Assembly: GCF_033118175.1 (NCBI RefSeq)
Contig: NW_026870888.1
Coordinates: 744,001-808,000 of the forward strand
DNA length: 64,000 nt
Source: Dama dama
Lineage: Eukaryota > Chordata > Mammalia > Artiodactyla > Cervidae
Reading direction: 5' to 3'
A program made the position numbers and the translations under genes. This document shows positions 60,901 through 64,000 of this stretch, piece after piece. Within the stretch, counting starts at the first letter, position 1, and the number at the start of each line of letters is the position of its first letter. The notes under the pieces are model-generated. The model was not told the origin of the DNA and searched no databases. It was given only the letters and a program-made list of their open reading frames with translations.

Positions 60901-63900
60901 ACCGAGATGCTCTGACTCGAAAAAAGGCCGGATATCCCTGCAGTGAATTGAATGCAGGCCTCTTTTGCATCTCCCACGACGAAGGGATGTCTGAATCCCC
61001 TGTGGAGACCACAGAGAAAGACCTAGTTCTCCGCCTCAACGCGATCGGAGGCCTCACGTCCTTTGAAAACTCGAGAGGTCCGCGGAGATCAATGCTTCCA
61101 AAGGAGACGATGCCTGACTCCTCTTGAAAATGGATAGGAGTCCCAGGATCCCTGTGGCACGTGGAAAGCGAACATGGGTCTCCCGCCTCACGTGGAGACG
61201 CGTCCCAATGGCCATGCCAAGACTCGAGGAGAATCCCCAGTTGCCCCTCGCACCTAGGCAGGAGTCCTGACGTCGCTGAACAAACACGTGTCTGGAAGGG
61301 CCCTTCCGGTCGTAACTCGTGAGTGTACCCCAGGTTCCGGTCGCAACTCGAGAAAAACCATGAAACTTCCCCCTTGCCGCGAGATGAGGCCCGATTCCCC
61401 TGCACTGCGTGCAGAGCAACTCCGTGTTCCAAATCAAACGTGAAATGAGACTTGATTTCCTTGATGGCACTCCAGAGAACACCCAAGATCACTGTCTCAA
61501 GTCTAGAGGGATCCTGAGGTCACTGTAGCAACAAGAAAGGTCTCCGTGGACCCCAAATCAACTCGAGATGAGAGCTTCGTCCCTGGCTTCGACTCAAGAG
61601 GAATACCCACTTTCCACAAGCACCTCAAGAGGAGGCTTCTCTCAGCTACAGGTATGTGAGAGGGACCCTGAGTTTGTGGCCTCAAGTGGAAAGGACACCG
61701 AGATGCTCTGACTCGAAGGAAGGCCGGGTATCCCTGCAGTGAATTGAATGCAGGCTCGTCTTGCATCTCCCACGACAAAGGGATGTCTGAATCCCCTGTG
61801 GAGACCAAGGAGAAAGACCTAGTTCTCCGCCTCATGGCGACCGGAGGCCTCACGTCCTTTGAAAACTCGAGAGGTCCGCGGAGATCAATGCTTCCAAAGG
61901 AGACGATGCCTGACTCCTCTTGAAAATGGATAGGAGTCCCAGGATCCCTGTGGCACGTGGAAAGGGACCATGGGTCTCCCGCCTCACGTGGAGACGCGTC
62001 CCAATGGCCATGCCAAGACTCGAGGAGAATCCCGAGGTGTCCCTCGCACCCAGGCAGGAGTCCTGACATCGCTGAATAAACACGTGTCTGGAAAGGCCTT
62101 TCTGGTCGTAACTCGAGAATGTACCCCAGGTTCCGGCCGCAACTCGAGAAAAACCATGAGACTTCCTCCTCGCTGCGAGATGAGGCCCGATTCCACTGCA
62201 CTGCGTGCAGAGCAATTCCGTGTTCCAAATCAAACATGAAAGGAGCCTTGATTTCCTTGATGGCACTCCAGAGAAAACCCAAGATCACTGTCTCAAGTCT
62301 AGAGGGATACTGAGGTCACTGTAGCAACACGAAAGGGCTCCGTGGACCCCAAATCAACTCGAGATGAGAGCTTCGTCCCTGGCTTCGACTCAAGAGGACT
62401 ACCAACTTTCCACAAGCACCTCAAGAGGAGGCTTCTCTCAGCTACAGGTATGTGAGAGGGACCCTGAGTTTGTGGCCTCAAGTGGAATGGACACCGAGAT
62501 GCTCTGACTAGAAGGAAGGCCGGATATCCCTGCAGTGAATTGAATGCAGGCCTCTTTTGCATCTCCCACGACGAAAGGATGTCTGAATCCCCTGTGCAGA
62601 CCACAGAGAAAGACCTAGTTCTCTGCCTCATCGCGAATGGAGGCCTCACGTCCTTTGAAAACTCGAGAGGTCTGTGGAGATCAATGCTTCCAAAGGAGAC
62701 GATACCTGACTCCTCTTGAAAATGGATAGGAGTCCCAGGATCCCTGTGGCACGTGGAAAGGGACCCTGGGTCTCCCGCCTCACGTGGAGACGCGTCCAAA
62801 TGGCCATGCCAAGACTCGAGGAGAATCCCGAGGTGTCCCTCGCACCTAGGCAGGAGTCCTGACGTCGCTGAAGAAACATGTGTCTGGAAGGGCCCTCCCC
62901 GACGTAATTCGAGAATATACCCCAGGTTCCGGCCGCAAGTCGAGAAAAACCATGAGACTTCCCCTTCACCGCGAGATGAGGCCCGATTCCCCTGCACTGC
63001 GTGCAGAGAAATTCCGTGTTCCACATCAAACATGAAAGGAGCCTTGATTTCCTTGATGGCACTCCAGAGAACACCCAAGATCACTGTCTCAAGTCTAGAG
63101 GGATCCTGAGGTCACTGTAGCAACACAAAAGGGCTCCGTGGACCCCAAATCAACTCGAGATGCGAGCTTCGTCCCTGGCTTCGACTCAAGAGGAATACCC
63201 ACTTTCCACAAGCACCTCAAGAGGAGGCTTTTCTCAGCTACAGGTATGTGAGAGGGACCCTGAGTTTGTGGCCTCAAGTGGAATGGACACCGAGATGCTC
63301 TGACTCGAAGTAAGGCCGGATATCCCTGCAGTGAATTGAATGCAGGCCTCTTTTGCATCTCCCACGACGAAGGGATGTCTGAATCCCATGTGGAGACCAC
63401 AGAGAAAGACCTTGTTCTCTGCCTCATCACGACTGGAGGTCTCCCGTCCGTTGAAAACTCGAGAGGTCCGCGGAGAACAAGGCTTCCAAAGGAGACGATG
63501 CCTGACTCCTCTTGAAAATGGATAGAAGTCCCAGGATCCCTGTGGTACGTGGAAAGGGACGCTGAGTCTCCCGCCTCACGTGGAGACGCGTCCCAGTGGC
63601 CATGCCAAGACTCGAGGAGAATCCCGAAGTGTCCCTCGCCCCTAGGGAGGAGTCCTGACGTCGCTGAACAAACACGTGTCTGGAAGGGCCCTCCCTGTCG
63701 TAACTCGAGAATATACCCCAGGTTCCGGGCGCAACTCGAGAAAAACCATGAAATTTCCCCCTCGCCGCGAGATGACGCCCGATTCCCCTGCACTGCGTGC
63801 AGAGCAACTCCGTGTTCCACATCAAACATGAAAGGAGCCTTGATTTCCTTGATGGCACTCCAGAGAACACCCAAGATCACTGTCTCATGTCTAGAGGGAT

Positions 63901-64000
63901 ACTGAGGTCACTGTAGCCACACGAAAGGGCTCCATGGACCCCAAATCAACTCGAGATGAGAGCTTCGTCCCTGGCTTCGACTCAAGAGGAATACCCACTT
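54960..64000. repeat. Subfamily C block 2 (m70 to partial m81)
   Basis: Starts: 55149, 55944, 56739, 57535, 58329, 59122, 59918, 60714, 61510, 62306, 63102, and partial 63898. Same diagnostic states as block C1. The first ~1.49 kb (about 54964-56454) is a near copy of about 13590-15080 at offset 41374, including the 3-bp shortened GAGGTCATGTAGC at the start of m70 and m18. Unit m74 (58329-59121, 793 bp) is the shortest, from a small deletion at 58890-58900 (GACATTGACTAAACACG). m76 begins GTAT instead of GGAT at 59917-59920. Confidence 0.85.

Larger units (their letters stand above)
1..64000. repeat. Satellite I-like tandem array, ~796-bp monomer, about 80.4 copies
   Basis: Seen: the same ~796-bp sequence repeats head to tail from first to last base, with unit lengths confined to 793-797 bp, so there is no insertion, inversion or unique spacer anywhere. 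Landmarks recurring once per unit include CTAGAGGGATCC at the unit junction, GGATATCCCTGCAG near unit position 215-230, GGTCCGCGGAG near 365 and AACACGTGTCTGG near 570. Known: a roughly 0.8-kb GC-rich satellite composed of 31-bp subrepeats is the hallmark of satellite I of pecoran ruminants, located at centromeres and pericentromeres. Inference: this is ruminant centromeric or pericentromeric heterochromatin. Alternative: another mammalian satellite family of similar period; the 31-bp substructure argues for the pecoran family. The species is unresolved. Confidence 0.93.

Noticed and set aside
452..63905. Roughly 250 open reading frames on both strands, including 261-codon minus-strand frames and a 501-codon one at 14742-16247
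   Set aside because: They repeat once per 796-bp unit, the unit length shifts frame at each junction, indels break them without pattern, and no recognisable domain, signal peptide or splice structure is seen. They follow from a stop-poor, CpG-rich repeat.
1..64000. CRISPR array or bacterial repeat system
   Set aside because: The repeats are contiguous 796-bp units without unique spacers. The 31-bp subrepeats are diverged and adjoin directly, and no cas-like genes are present.
1..64000. Transposon, LINE/SINE, LTR or viral insertions; tRNA, rRNA or snRNA genes
   Set aside because: Every unit is 793-797 bp, leaving no room for an insertion. I saw no poly-A tails with target duplications, no terminal repeats, and no tRNA or rRNA-like segments.

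Overview
The whole 64 kb window is one uninterrupted tandem satellite array. There is no gene, RNA gene, transposon or unique sequence in it. The repeat unit is about 796 bp (individual units 793-797 bp). Counting from the base corresponding to the first G of the GATC at the recurrent CTAGAGG/GATCC junction, I find 80 complete monomers (m1 starts at 249, m80 ends at 63897), plus a partial monomer at each end (1-248 and 63898-64000). All monomers run in the same orientation. Each monomer is built from about 25.7 diverged 31-bp subrepeats, most easily seen as ACTCGAGA/CTCAAGA cores recurring every 31 bp. A roughly 0.8 kb, GC- and CpG-rich unit made of 31-bp subrepeats is the known architecture of satellite I of pecoran ruminants (sheep/goat 1.714-type, cervid satellite I, related to the bovine 1.715 satellite). 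I therefore read the window as pericentromeric or centromeric heterochromatin of a ruminant, bovid or cervid. The exact species cannot be fixed from sequence alone.

Layout, by diagnostic variants: 1-5023, type A monomers including a 3-mer duplication; 5024-12184, a nine-monomer higher-order repeat (HOR, units a-i, 7161 bp); 12185 to about 13600, a truncated, recombined next copy; about 13600-21930, subfamily C; about 21935-34462, subfamily D, with no obvious HOR; 34463-38440, transition and type A leader; 38441-45601 and 45602-52761, two more a-i HOR copies in direct tandem (7161 and 7160 bp); 52762 to about 54960, transition; about 54960-64000, subfamily C again.

The most informative content is the recombination record. 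Large blocks recur nearly unchanged at offsets of 35805, 33417, 40578, 41374, 7161 and 2388 bp, all close to whole multiples of the monomer. At several block edges one monomer is a chimera of two types, joined in register, and the exchange can often be narrowed to about 10-150 bp. One pair of chimeras (m15 and m57) looks like the exchange that closed the nine-mer into a tandem HOR, while m66 keeps the apparent unexchanged end.

Long open frames exist on both strands (commonly 261 codons on the minus strand and 118 on the plus strand), but they repeat once per monomer and the period (796 = 3x265+1) shifts frame at every unit. I treat them as by-products of a stop-poor satellite and call no CDS.
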